Assembly (NCBI GenBank): GCA_029204225.1
Contig: CM055096.1
Coordinates: 3,566,014-3,630,013, forward strand
DNA from: Diphasiastrum complanatum
Taxonomy: Eukaryota > Streptophyta > Lycopodiopsida > Lycopodiales > Lycopodiaceae
Direction: 5' to 3'
DNA: 64,000 nucleotides
The notes below the pieces were generated by a model, which was not told the DNA's origin, searched no databases, and saw nothing but the letters and a program-made list of their open reading frames with translations. Position numbers and translations under genes: made by a program. Below are positions 22,621 to 34,604 of the stretch, piece after piece. Within the stretch, counting starts at the first letter, position 1. Each line of letters starts with the position of its first letter.

Positions 22621-25600
22621 GAGGATCAATAGTAACACATATTATAAGTTGTCATTTTATAATCAAAGCTCATTCATTTTGCAAAATGTAGAAAATCTAC
22701 ATACATGGAGTATAACATTTTCGCTCTTCTTCTTCTTCTTCTTCTCCCTTCTGGTCGTGTCTTGAAACATGCTCTGCAATGTAGGTGCTCGATTCAATGA
22801 TTGATGTGGGGTCCAAGCGCATAAAAGAGGAATCCTTAGCTGTGCGAATAAAGGTTCGAAGATCTTTGTTGGCAGACAAATGTTTCTCTGGATCGTAATT
22901 TAGGCCTAAACCAGAAAGATTGCTCTAGTTCGGATTGTTATATGCAACGTTGTTGGATCAACACTGTTTTGATGTAGAGAATGAACTATACACAGCTCAT
23001 TCTCAGCGCGCAAATGAGATCTCGATTATAGTGGACCAACATGCCACTCATTTTCACCCATTTTTGCCCACCTCACTTGACATGCTTCCATCCCTTGCTT
23101 CCTGCTCCTTGCTCTCGGACACCTATGGGTCCTATTGTTCATGCGACCTTCACATGTGAAATTCGAAAAACTTCTTTGGGTTGGGAAACTTGAGCCACCC
23201 TATCTTAGGCTTTTTCCCTTTGGCATTTAGGCTATCAAGGCCCGAGTGTTCCCCCCATCTGCCCACTTGCGAGAGTGGATGAGGAACTTAGCATTGAACA
23301 TGGGAGAAACCCGACGAGTGAGTCTATACTCGGGTGCTGCCTTCCCCTCTCTCTCTCTCTCTTAGAGTTGTTAGAGTTTTCTTGGCAAATCAACGAGTTT
23401 TTGGACACAAGTTGCCCCCGAGGCTCATCCCAAGAACATGTCTACCTAAGCGTGAATGCCCCCTTGGTCTACATGTCGACTTCATCTTTGATGAAATTCC
23501 ATACCTTGCCAGGTTGGTCCAATTAAATTACTCAAATTTCTATTTTGAGTGATAAGGACCAAAACCGTATGTTAGGAATCAAATATGGGCTATCTCAACT
23601 TATAACGTTCAAATACGAGCTATTTGAATTTCCTAAATTTCACCATCCTTGAATTTGGTTAGCCAATGTGCAAGCTCGAGTCGTTATTAGAGCCAATATT
23701 GGTCTATCTCGAATTAGAGGCTTCAGATTCGATCAATCTCGAGTCATCGAGGTCAATCCCATCAACAAAGGGCCAATCTCAAGTACTAAATGCAATATTG
23801 GTCATTCCAAAGCATAAAAGGGAGAAGTGCATCCTCCCTCACACTTTTGGAGTGTATCCAAGATATGAGGAGAAGCTTGGACTTTGGAAAACAAAATTGA
23901 GCCATTTTTTGTGATATGAATTAAACTCATAAATACAAAAAGAAAAGAATCCATGTTGATTATGTCATTACATAGTAGTCAATTCTAATCACTCAATGAG
24001 TTATGTTGAGTGACAAGGGTCAAAATCAAGATATTTCTCAACATTGGCATCTGATTCAAGTGATAGACGTTAAATTATAGCATATCAGTTGTGGGGGTCA
24101 ATTCTATTAATAAGGGATCTTTGTAGGTAGAAAGCTCATGTAGTCGAAGTTTTACTACAATGCCTTCACGTCTAAACTTCCTAAAGATTCCTTCCGCAGT
24201 AAAATTACTCACTATAGCCTCACATTATGCCTAGAGATTGATGCTTTCCATTTGCTTAGGGACCTCCACCCAATCCTCGTTTGGCTGCTTAATTGATGTC
24301 CCATAGATTCTCGCTACGATGTCATTAATTCCTACGGATTTTTCCCCTAAAAAATGACCTATGGTCAATCGAACGACACAAAACATATGTGCATGATCAA
24401 GTCTTATGATAACTCATGATACTAAGAATCAAGTTTATCATCTTAAGGTCATATGACTAGCGATCAATGACGATTAGAGGTACTGCTCTAGTTCTATTTT
24501 TATAGATGTGTCACAATCACTCAATGAGATATGTCAACTCATAAAGATCACTTATACAAGTTTGACATTGAATTTGGGCTTCTACATTTTTCAAAACTCA
24601 AAGTTTCTCAAGCTCAATCAATTAGCAATCTAGAGTGATATGAGCCGAAAGCAATGATAGAAATCAACTTTATGTTGTCTCAAGTGATAATGATCAATTC
24701 CACCCTTGAGATCTAGCAATCTGAACTCCTAGACTCAATATTGGTCAAATTCAATCATTGAATGATCCATGTCAAAGAAAGAGTATAAAAGTTATATTGC
24801 AACATAGGCATCAAAGTAAAGATATTGGAAGTGACAAACAATGTACCTGAGATACATTGAGTGATACGGGTCAAGTTCATCGAAAATGAATTCAAGTAAA
24901 CTAAAAAATGTTCATATCTTAATGCTCTTGCATCTATGGATGATTTCATAAGATGTGGTTAATTAGCTGAAGGTCAAAACTGGAAGTTTCTGAAGCTCAA
25001 TCAGTAAGTGAGCAATCCATAGTGATTTGAGCAAATAACAAGGTGTCTTTACTGATAGAATTCAAATGTAAGCTATCTCACGTGATAAGGATCAATTTCA
25101 TCATTAACATATTGAGACCGAGCAATTTGAAATTCCTAAACTTAATGTTTGTCAAATTCAATCATTGAATGATACATGTCAAAGAAAAATATCCAAATTA
25201 TATTGCAATGTAGGCATCAAAGTGAATCAAATTCAAGCTATCTCAAAGATAGCATGAAATTTGTGACATCTAAATCTCTAAAACTTGATGGTTCTTAAGT
25301 TTGATTACTTGATGTGCAATCTTGATTTCAATCACTCATTGGAATATGCCGATTGATAAAGATCCAAAAAACAAGTTTGGCATTAAACTATCTCAAGTGA
25401 TATACAAATCTGGGTTATTACATTTTTAGATCTTGTTTCTCAAACTCAATCAATAAGTGAGCAATATAGAGTGATATGAGCTAAAAACAAGTTGTCTTTA
25501 GTGATAGAAATCAAATTTAAGCTATCTCAGTTAAGGATCAATTCCATCCATAACATGTTGAGATCGAGCAAAAGGAAATTCTTAAAGTCAATATTGGTAA

Positions 25601-26597
25601 AATTCAATCTTTGAATGATCCACGTCAAAGAAAAATATCAAAATTATATTTCAACATAGGCATCAAAGTAAAGATATCTAAAGTGATAGACATTAAATCT
25701 AAGATACATTGAGTGATACATGTCAAGTTCCTTAAAAAGGGGTTGAACTTGAACAATTTGAATGTCCTAAATTCAAAAATGTTCAAATTACATGACTCAA
25801 TGAAATATATCAAGTGATCGTGATCACAACTACATGTCAAGCATCAAAATTGAATTTTTTTGGGTAATATGCATACAATTTGAATAGTCTGAATGTTGTA
25901 AACTTGAAATTCCTAGGATTCAATCGAGCAATATTCGATGATAAGGGCCAAAATCAAGCTATCTTGAGTTATAGAAAACAAAATGGAGCCATTTGCAGTG
26001 ATATGGATTAAACTCATGGATACACAAACAAAAGTAGCCAATCTGATCCTCGAATTGCAAATGGTTAATTTTAATCTCTAAACGAGTTATGCTGATTGAC
26101 AAGGGTCAAAATCAAGATAGCTTACAACATAGGTATCAAGTCACACATGTCAAATTGGAGCTATATCAGGTTGTAGGAATCAATTTGATTAATAGGAGAT
26201 TGGACTAGAGCAATTCAAATGTCTCATACTCAAGGTTGGATGAACTGAATCACTGGATGAGCTTTGTCATGTGCTAAGGACCAAAACTGCATTTCAAACA
26301 TAGACTTTAATGAGCCATTTGAATGTTTAAAACTTAAGATTTATCATATTCAATCAACCAATGAGTGATCTTGAGGATAAGGACCAATGTTGAGCTATCG
26401 TGCGTGATATAAACAAATTTAAGTCTCAAGTGATTAAAATCACATGTTTGGAACCGAAATCAAGCTATCTTGTATGATGTGGTTCAAGCTTGAGCCATTT
26501 AAAAGATTCCATGAATTTGATCACTCAATGAGAATCTTGAATTATACGATTCGAAATTAAGCTATCTTGGGTGAACAAAACCAAATTTGAGCTATCT
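22621..26597 (-). repeat. R repeat, copy 3
   Basis: Order from left: tail and ANKD segment (22621-22910), linking segment (22910-23220), conserved segment with CT tract at 23346-23361 (23220-23520), degenerate repeats, bS21-like fragment inverted (about 24110-24345), then 2.2 kb of degenerate repeats ending at about 26597. It runs parallel to copy 2 but lacks the TIR element and the terminal TTAACTA segment. Short frames inside are chance. Confidence 0.8.
22690..22885 (-). other. Conserved ANKD segment, copy 2
   Basis: The minus-strand frame reads SANKDLRTFIRTAKDSSF, then LDPTSIIESSTYI, and ends in a GAA-repeat acidic run because a frameshift just before it moves the simple repeat from lysine to glutamate codons. 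The segment is unrecognised. Confidence 0.4.
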
Positions 26598-28154
26598 TCG
26601 GCATTACTATGGCACTTAAAAACAAAATGCTAGAACGGATCATTGCAAAACAAAAACTAAACTACTTGCAAGACCAGAAAACTCAGACTAGCATATTCCT
26701 CATAAAGAACAAGAAAACAAATTTCTACAAGCATTCAAGAACCAAGAAGCTCCATCTTTTTAATTCTTGAATTTTCCAAGAAACTCAAAAAACCAAAACG
26801 TAAATGAATTTGCAGGATCTATACCACATTATTGGCTACAAATCTCTTGGATGCTTGCAACCTACACTAATCCATCAAAACAAAAAATCTAATCCACAAC
26901 TAGAAACAAGAAACAAGAATTACTCTAGCTAGCATTTTGAAAGTCCAAGAATCAAGAAACACTCATTTCTTGATTCTTGGACATCCCAAGAACATCAAGA
27001 ACTAGAATGCCAAGAATATGCAAGATTTACACCACATTTCAAGCCTCTATAGTTTACTTGAATGCTGAAACCTACTTTAATTCACAAACGTAAATGAAAT
27101 AGCAAGGAATCTAGTCCTCCCTAAGATCCACAACCACACACAAAGGAGATGGAGGTGCAAGATCATTAATGCATCACTCAAGAAACAAGAATGATCAAGG
27201 AGCTCTAGAATGCATCAAAACTCATGGAAGATAGTCTCATTTCAGCATGGAGTAGATACATTTACAAAAGCTTCCCTTCTACAAAGGGGGAGTCTCTTAA
27301 ATAAGCAAGAGAGCTTCTTAGGTGGCATCTTAGTGGCATTTTCGCATTACACAAATTACAAGTGGAATTATGCTCTCCACTAGATGTCACCATCAAAAGG
27401 TGGCTCACTCTACTTTTCTAAGAGGGGCCTACTTGCATTTATTACCTTGCTTAGAAATACTAGTTCCTACATGGTCATTCCATCTTTTGGGATTCACCAT
27501 GAGGCTTACACAGTTTCTACTTGACAATATTAACTAGTATTCCTCAACTCTCATACTCAGCTCTCAGTCTTCGTTCGTCTCGTCTTCTTAGAGACCTCCT
27601 CGGTCTAAGGGTAGAGGTGCTCGTGGGTAGCTCTGGCCGAGTATCTTGGGAATTCGTCAGAATCAGCCAATAATTTCAAAAGAGCTGAAAACCAAAGGCA
27701 TAGCACTCAACATTTTCGAAAGGCATTTCACAATGGATGAAAGATACATGCAGATAAATTTCAAATTATCAATCCACATATCTACAGGTTCGGTTTGACG
27801 CCTCCTTGCCTAGTTCATTCAAAAATCAAGGGTTGTGGTGCATTGGATTCTCTTCTTCAACACTCTGTGGGACACTCTTAACCATTGAAGTGAGACATTT
27901 CTCTTGACAAAAAGAACATTCAAGTAGTTACAATGGTCATGCCTATAACTATAAGTTAGCTTCCCCAAGACCAATGTGAAGGAAACTATAATGACAAGAG
28001 TCAAGACAATGGTGCGCTCAAAGATAGGAGCCACTACAACATTTTTTAAGACTTTTGACCCTAAGGAAACTTTGAATTAATTTTTTAAAAAAAAGTCTAT
28101 ATGCATAGTTTGTCCAACGATGTATGCCTTGAAAATAGAACCTCGATTATTGCA
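26598..28154. other. Unassigned AT-rich region
   Basis: This begins at the sharp end of R copy 3. It contains many A-rich direct-repeat-like phrases (CAAGAA, AACAAGAA) but no other window copy. A minus-strand frame at 27819-28034 has a hydrophobic stretch (VLTLVIIVSFTLVLGKL) after MAPIFERTI. I have no family for it and think it is probably chance. Confidence 0.4.
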
Positions 28155-28358
28155 TTGGTTCCCGAGGCATCCCTAGAATATTTTTCTCTTGGTTAAAGAG
28201 AGTGTTTTTTGAGGGATATATTGAGGGCCCTCAGAATATCCCTCAGGGTGTAAATTGATTAGGAAAGAGAGATTTTTGAAGGATATATCGAGGGCCTTTT
28301 GAATATACCTCGAGATTCATACAAAGAATTTTATTGAGGATAATTCCGCGGGAACCAA
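28155..28358. mobile_element. MITE-like element (204 bp) with nested palindrome
   Basis: The ends are TTGGTTCCCGAGG and, inverted, TTGGTTCCCGCGG, a 13-bp terminal inverted repeat with one mismatch and weaker similarity further in. Inside, a perfect TGAGGGCCCTCA palindrome (28222-28233) sits between 10-bp arms TGAGGGATAT (28210-28219) and ATATCCCTCA (28236-28245). A degenerate second copy of the block follows at about 28275-28315. There is no clear target duplication and no coding sequence. Confidence 0.55.
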
Positions 28359-29925
28359 AAATAATAATAATCTAGGACAGAATGGAACCAGTATACTGGC
28401 TCCATTCTCCCCTAAAAATAGACTCCATCAATCCCATGAGTTTTTTTCATCACTTTTTATAAAGTTGGTAAGCAAATTTATAATTGTTAATAAATTATTT
28501 TACAAATATTTAAATTACATTTCATACTTAAAGATGAACGAAAGACACTTATGATTAACAAAATATATATTCATACATAAATGGTCCAAGTACAGAAATA
28601 TATTACAAACTAAATCAGGACTCTCACATATGTGTGTGCTAGAATGAAAAACCCATTAAAATGGGTCCAAATCCGACTTGTGTACTTGCCAAAAATAGTA
28701 CAAACACTATTCAGACCAAGAAAGATTTATCCTAAGTGACTATGATGGTGGGAGTGAGAGTCAGACCATATGTTTTGCTTCTGTTGTATAGCTGGTTTGA
28801 AGACAATACTTCTTGAAGAACATATGTCATGAATTAACGAGAGTGCACATCTTAATTGTCAATAATTAGATATGCAACATCAAGCATTCACCATAAGCAA
28901 TCACCAAAGAAGCCAGAAGAAGAACACGCACTATCAATCTATCACACTACCATATAGTGAATGTGAAATGTACATATAAACCCTGAACCCTGATAGAGAG
29001 GGAGAACCTAGGAGTAGACTACTAGACTAGCCAATGGCTAGTTACAGCTAGTAATAAAGTACATCGTAAATAGTAACTAAGAAGTGTAACAATGAAGTTT
29101 ATCATGTTGATTTCACACATGTGTATTGTCCACAACATGTACTTGTGATCTCCTAAGGTGTGTAGATGCACCAAGATCAAGACTAGATTGAGACTCAAGA
29201 TCTATCTTTGATTCTATGGCCAAAACACACTACTACATGCATTCAATCACTTCCAACTCTCACTCACACGTGTGGGAAGTGTTCCAAAAGTAATCTAAGT
29301 AAAAACAAGATGCTCTCCTTGGCTAGAGAGAGAAAATCATCAATAGCTCTCGGGTAGAGAGAGAAAGCTAGAAAATCACTTACACTCAAAATCCACTCAA
29401 TCTCAAAATCAATTAGATCCAAATGAGGAGTACAACGATACTAGTAGATCCACTAGCTACCACTATGCTTAACTATGATTGGACCACACTTTGCCACCTC
29501 TTAATCCTATTGGACCATTGATCCATGCACCTCTAAATTCTATTGGAGCATTTTCAAGCAAACCTCAAATTCTATTAGACCACTCATGGTTCCACTTCTA
29601 AATCCTATTGGACCTCTTAAACTTCATCAAACAAAAGCATTACACTTATCTACACTCTAATTGCCGAGTTTGGCCTCCTACTCTATTTTGGCTCAATAGT
29701 GGCATTACAAGTGGAAATGGATAATTTGTCATCTATGCCAAACTTGACCCTATCAACATCCTACACCTAAATGCTTGACTATGAAATTCTATGAGACCCC
29801 TATATCAAACATTTTTTATTTACTTTACAGTTCTCCACACGTGGGAACATCCTCCACACATGTGAGATTCACTTACAAACTTCTATCATAAAAAATACCA
29901 AGCTAGATTTTTGCCAATTTCTCAC
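28359..29925 (-). repeat. Probable LTR and flank of copia family 4 (outer end not found)
   Basis: On the minus strand a purine tract (GAGGAGGAG) at 29927-29935 precedes TGTGAGAAATTGGC starting at 29926, the typical start of a 3' LTR. I could not find the matching 5' LTR or the CA end, so the left border is arbitrary. No gene is seen. The 29300-29600 stretch has repeated AATCCTATTGGACCA-like phrases, at least five variants. Confidence 0.4.
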
Positions 29926-31210
29926 ACTCCTCCTCAAAAAATAGCTTGGAAAGGTACTAGATCACTTGAGAAGTCTGTAAATCTTTTTGAGTGGATCCTT
30001 TGGTATGCATAAGAAGTAAAGATCAGCCAAGAATCCCATCATAGCGGCACCCTCACCATATCCATGATAAGATCTCTTTGGTAGAGATTTCTTGCCAATG
30101 CCTTTGAAGAGTGCTCCACCAATATGCCACTATGATCATGGGCTTCCTACATGCTTGATGATGATCTTTGCTTTGAAAGTTCCACTTGCATGATGGATGC
30201 AACATAAATAGAGAAATCTGTGGCTCATAAGGATCATGGAGATCAAGATCATAAGATGTGAAACAATGATGATTATCAAGATTATGCTTTCTAGCTTGAC
30301 TAGTGCACATACAATGAACTATATCCATGATGGATCTAATCTTGATATCAAAGACTACCTTGATCTTTTTTAGGCTAGTCTCAAGGATGTAAGTGTCCAC
30401 TTTGGATGCTTCACTTAATCTCAAGAGGAATTTACAATTTGCCTCAAAACATGTGAAAACATGATTTTCAAAAAAGTGAGTATCAAGCTCAATCTTGTTC
30501 TTACTAGAACCAAGAGCATACTTTTGATAGTACAATATCTTGCTTTAAAAAAGTATTGGAAGCATATCTAAGTCAATAATGACAAGAAACATGTCCATAC
30601 CATAAGCATCATACAAAACTAGTATATATTTTCTTGAACTTTGAGATCCAAAAAATTCAAGGAAGCAAGATAGCATTTCAAGCAAAGGAAGAGAAGCATA
30701 TATGAATGTGTTGTAGTAGATAGAACATGAAAGATGCCCCTCTTTGCCATGTAAGGTGAGCCATAAAGACTCGGCCATGCATCTTGAAGATCTTCTTGAA
30801 ATCATATGAAGAAGAAACTCCTCTTCACACCTTGGCCCCATCATAACTTGAGTACCTTCAAAAAAGATAACTTGTGATGCTTCTTGAGAAGCCTTGGTCT
30901 CGGCCACTTCCAAGATTGAATCTTCATGCAATGTGACATCTCTATTCACAATCGCTTTTGAAATAGAGAGTGTAAAGACACTAAAGGCCTCCTTGATGGA
31001 TGAGTATCCAATCATGATCCATGAGCTTGGATCATCCTTCCTCCTTGTTTCCAAGGGAATATGTGCAAATCAAGCACTACCAAGTTCACTAAGGTGATCA
31101 ACCTTAGGCTTTATCTTGAATAAAACTTCGTATGGTGATATTCCTTCAAGAGCTCCAATACTCCTCAAAGCTTTGATCTTCAATGAGAATTTCTTGTTAG
31201 GTGTGGAGAA
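29926..31210 (-). pseudogene. Copia family 4 pol remnant
   Basis: The recognisable part is the C-terminal side of integrase (about 30840-31200, minus): YEVLFKIKPKVDHLSELGS, FAHIPLETRRKDDP, MIGYSSIKEAF and VNRDVTLHEDSILE. These match the copia pattern of YE-L...KP-VDHL-FG, then F-GY, then V-RDV-F-E. Downstream frames (30053-30535) read IELDTHFFENHV, reminiscent of the copia RNase H IELD-HFVRE motif, but the rest is unassigned. 5' parts are absent beyond 31210. Confidence 0.6.
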
Positions 31211-31620
31211 CCACAGTTTTCTTCAGAAAATCATTCTGCACAACTGACACATAACAACAATATGACATTTCAACAATTAGTGAGTATCTTGTCTATTCTC
31301 AACTGTTTGCGGATAGGTGATAATAGTCCAAAAGCAAACAAGAAAATCTCATCCAGGACCTTTTAGAAAACTACAAGTGTCACAGTCCGGACTGTGAAAA
31401 AGCCAAGAAAAGCACAACAAAGATAGCATTAGAAATTTTCATCAAAGATACATAGTTCAGAAAATTCCCAATGCAGTAAAAAAATATACTTGATTGTCAA
31501 ACCAAAGAAATGTGAGACGACTAAAGGCTTCAAACATTGTAGACAATGAACTACATATCAGACATGGTCTATACAAAAAATATCATAACACAAACAGTGT
31601 GCAATTTGCAATCTGACTGA
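31211..31620. other. No feature recognised
   Basis: AT-rich sequence beyond the copia remnant. I see no open frame of note, no RNA gene and no match elsewhere in the window. Confidence 0.5.
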
Positions 31621-31623
31621 CCT

Positions 31624-31980
31624 TTATCGATCGTAATAAGCAGCCAGCGTGCCAAGAGCTCTGGCAATTTGAGCTCTTCCTACAAGAGTTGCTCCCAGAT
31701 GTGCAGCTGCATAAGACGAAAATGAAATAGAGAATCCTGTGTTTCCGACTGCTTGTGAGGTTGAACTGGTTCTTGCATCATACAAAGGAGCTATTGCAAG
31801 TCGCGTAGAAACAGCAAGTTGTGCAGGGTATGCTGCCAGACTCCTTGAATGTAATCTTGGTGAAGCCAACCCAAGGGAGCTATTGCCGGCAGGATGGAGG
31901 CCATGACCTACCCCTGAGAGAAAACCTTGAGCCGCTATCAGAAGAAAGAGAAGACAGTGAAGGGTATAGAGATGCGACAA
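31624..31980 (-). CDS. Short open frame, possible exon, unknown
   Basis: The frame is 118 codons, with higher GC than its surroundings, ending TAA at 31624-31626. It has no ATG start. Just upstream is a pyrimidine-rich run ending CATAG that could be a splice acceptor. The start of the frame is hydrophobic (LHCLLFLLIAAQGF), followed by a Ser/Ala/Leu-rich, low-complexity region. It could be a terminal exon of a secreted-type protein or chance. No family is recognised. Confidence 0.25.
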   Translation of the reverse strand: MSHLYTLHCLLFLLIAAQGFLSGVGHGLHPAGNSSLGLASPRLHSRSLAAYPAQLAVSTRLAIAPLYDARTSSTSQAVGNTGFSISFSSYAAAHLGATLVGRAQIARALGTLAAYYDR

Positions 31981-32640
31981 GGGAAGGATCTATGGAAGAA
32001 GCGAGTAATCAAACAGAGAAAGACGAAGCAGAAGAAGCAAGTGATCAAACATAGGAAGGCGAATCATGAGGGAAAGAGCGAAGTGAGCACGCAAAAAATC
32101 TGGTTCATTTCAATGCTGCCATCGAGCCAGTCATACGGTTAGAAGGGTTGTTGGCCCTGCCTTGATGTTGCAATCCAAAAAAAAGTTTTTTTTTGTCAAG
32201 TTTGAGCCTCCCCTTGGAAACCAACAAGCTTTTCAACTACAAGAAAAATTACAATGAACAAGTTGGAGTAGTCGATGATGGCAGTGGGAGATAGCAACCC
32301 ATGTGCATCACCAAGAATGCCTTCACACACCAGAGATGGTGTGGTTGAGAGCGACATCAGGTTACTCTGAGCCTCCATCCTACCCTCTCGATTGATCCTG
32401 CCTCAAATACATCTCTTGTGAGCTACCTTCACGGATCGTCTGTTGCTTCTGACCATAATTCTATGCCATCATTTGCTGATTTTGCTCGTGTGGCAACTTC
32501 CTCATGTGAGCCGCCTACACTTGTTGCACACATCTCTTCTTCCAGAAACTCTACTTGCTTGCTTCCATCACAAATTGTTGAACATACAGGCCGTTCTTGA
32601 GTTTTCGCCTCTTTTTTCCCACCTAACAAGCTTCCCTCCC
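31981..32640. other. Unassigned region
   Basis: 31990-32055 contains two copies of an AAGCGAGTAATCAAACA-like phrase. From 32200 to 32600 several short frames exist on both strands, including a serine-rich plus-strand one (32418-32600), none recognisable. Confidence 0.4.
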
Positions 32641-33222
32641 TTGCTTCATGTTCCTTGCTCTCGGACACCTATGGGTCTTACTGTTCTTGCGCCCTTTCAA
32701 TGATCCTTTCTCAAATTTACCTATAGAGACCTTTTTATGAATTCTCCTTTCTCTAAATGACAAGGTTTAATGAACTCACAATGTCATCAGCGGAGACGAA
32801 CCACCACCTAAACTGCAATCTAAAAACCTCATCGAAGGGGTGCTGGGCTACCCAGCACTCGACCTTCACATTTGAGATTCAAGAAACTTTGTTGAGCTGG
32901 AAAACTTGAGCCACCTTACCTTGGGCTTTCTCCCTTTGACATTTAGGCTACCAAGGCCTGAGTGTTCCTCCCATCTGCCCACCCGTGGGAGCGGACGAGG
33001 CACAAAGCACCAAACATGGGTGAAACCCAACGATTGACTGTATACTCGAGTGTTGCCTGTCCCTCTCTCTTTCTCGGAGTTTTTGGTGAATCATTGAGTT
33101 TTTGGAAACAAGTTGTGCCCAAGGCTCATTCTGAGGACATATCTACTTGATCATCAACGCCCCCTTGGTCTACATGTCGCCCGTCTTCTTTGATGGAATT
33201 CCATACCTTGCCAAGTTGTACG
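32641..33222 (-). repeat. R conserved segment, fragment at the 5' side of copia B
   Basis: A diverged copy of the R conserved segment with CT tract, in the orientation of 11.95-12.24 and 23.05-23.52 kb. It contains a 150-bp stretch (about 32700-32850) not found in the others. It ends at CCTTGCCAAGTTGTACG, where copia B is inserted. Confidence 0.7.
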
Positions 33223-34332
33223 TGTTGTATTATTCTCCTTCTTACTAATCGACTGATCGGTTTTAATCCTCATCCATTGTTTATCCAGTTTTGCAGATTA
33301 TTCCGTGTCTTTACACATTCTGCAGATTTACAAGTGTTTTTTCACAGTTTGCAGAAATACATGGAGTTTGACAATAGTGTCACATTTTTTGCCTGTCAGG
33401 AATTGCGAGCTAAACTGCAGAGTCGCATTTTTCAAAGTGCCTCAAATGTTAAGAAAATGACTCTGACAAAGTGTGGGGCTACCCTAATATTAAGAAAATG
33501 AGATTTTATGACACTGTTGTCTTTTTGCAACACTGTCGCCTCCTGTGCCAGTTTTAGTTCATTTTTGCAGAGTGACAGTTTTAGTTCATTTATGCAGACC
33601 GACTGTTTATGGCCAATTTTCACCACTTATCAGCAATCAATTTTTGAGAAGGAACTAGATGAATGCCAATGGACACCAGCCAACTGGCAATCACATTTGA
33701 CGACCTAATTACTTTGTATAAAGTAGCTGTTCATACATCTCTTTTCAAGTTCAGAAGCAACGAATCAACATTGTGAATTGTGAAGGAGTTGAGTGTTATT
33801 ACATGATGCTTCCTGCACTCTTATCAAGCAGATCATTCACAATTAGAAAGCATTATTGTTAGCTCTCTATCAAGCTTTCAAGCTTGAACTCTCTTGAGCA
33901 TTCTAGCTCAGTCTTTTATAGATTTATTTTAGAGTTGCTATTGCGCTACTGCTTATCAGCAGAGCTGCTCATTATCAAACTTAATCTCAGTTACTCAGAG
34001 ACAACTTAGAGTGCTCGGTTTCTATCTGCTATTGTTTTTATGCTCATTAGTATCTAATTTTATTTTTGTGAATCAATACTATCTTCTTATTGCATTTGGT
34101 ATATGTCAGAATGCATGCATCTCTGTATTGCTTTTGTAACTGATAGAAATTATCTGAGAATTAAATACTTAATGTATGGCTATGTAATCGATTAGTATCT
34201 AGCGATTTCAAAGTTAGTTGCTAAAGATTGAACGTGATTTTTCGTCACTATTGCTTTGTATAATTTTTGATAGGAAGTCATGCATTGGAAGTAGGAAGTT
34301 TCCACATTACATTATATGTCCTATTTCCAACA
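33223..34332 (+). repeat. 5' LTR of copia B
   Basis: It begins TGTTGTATTATTCTCC (one G changed to T) and ends CCAACA; 1110 bp. A TATA-like TATAAAG lies near 33716-33722 and TATAAAT at the equivalent place in the other LTRs (about 57401), a candidate promoter. Confidence 0.9.
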
Positions 34333-34344
34333 TGGTATCAGAGC
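34333..34344 (+). other. Primer binding site of copia B
   Basis: TGGTATCAGAGC abuts the LTR and is perfectly complementary to the 3' end of plant initiator tRNA(Met). Confidence 0.95.
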
Positions 34345-34604
34345 ATTGATTCTTCTTCAGGGCCTAATACTATTTCGATATGAGAGCGAAAGTTATAATA
34401 CTTGATATTTTTCGCAATATCAAAATGATATCATATTCTTCAATTCCTTTCATTGTTTCAGTATCAGAGAATTTACATAAGAAAATATATACAAACATAA
34501 AACCCATTGTGTTGTGTTTGTTGACCTTAATTATGCCATGATTTCCTGTTGTTGGCATTACTACATCTTAGCATCATCGATACAATCGACAGACTAAGTT
34601 CTAG

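Noticed and set aside
32641-33222. Separate gene upstream of copia B
   Set aside because: The segment is a diverged copy of the R conserved segment (compare 23050-23520). Its short frames are not conserved in the other copies.
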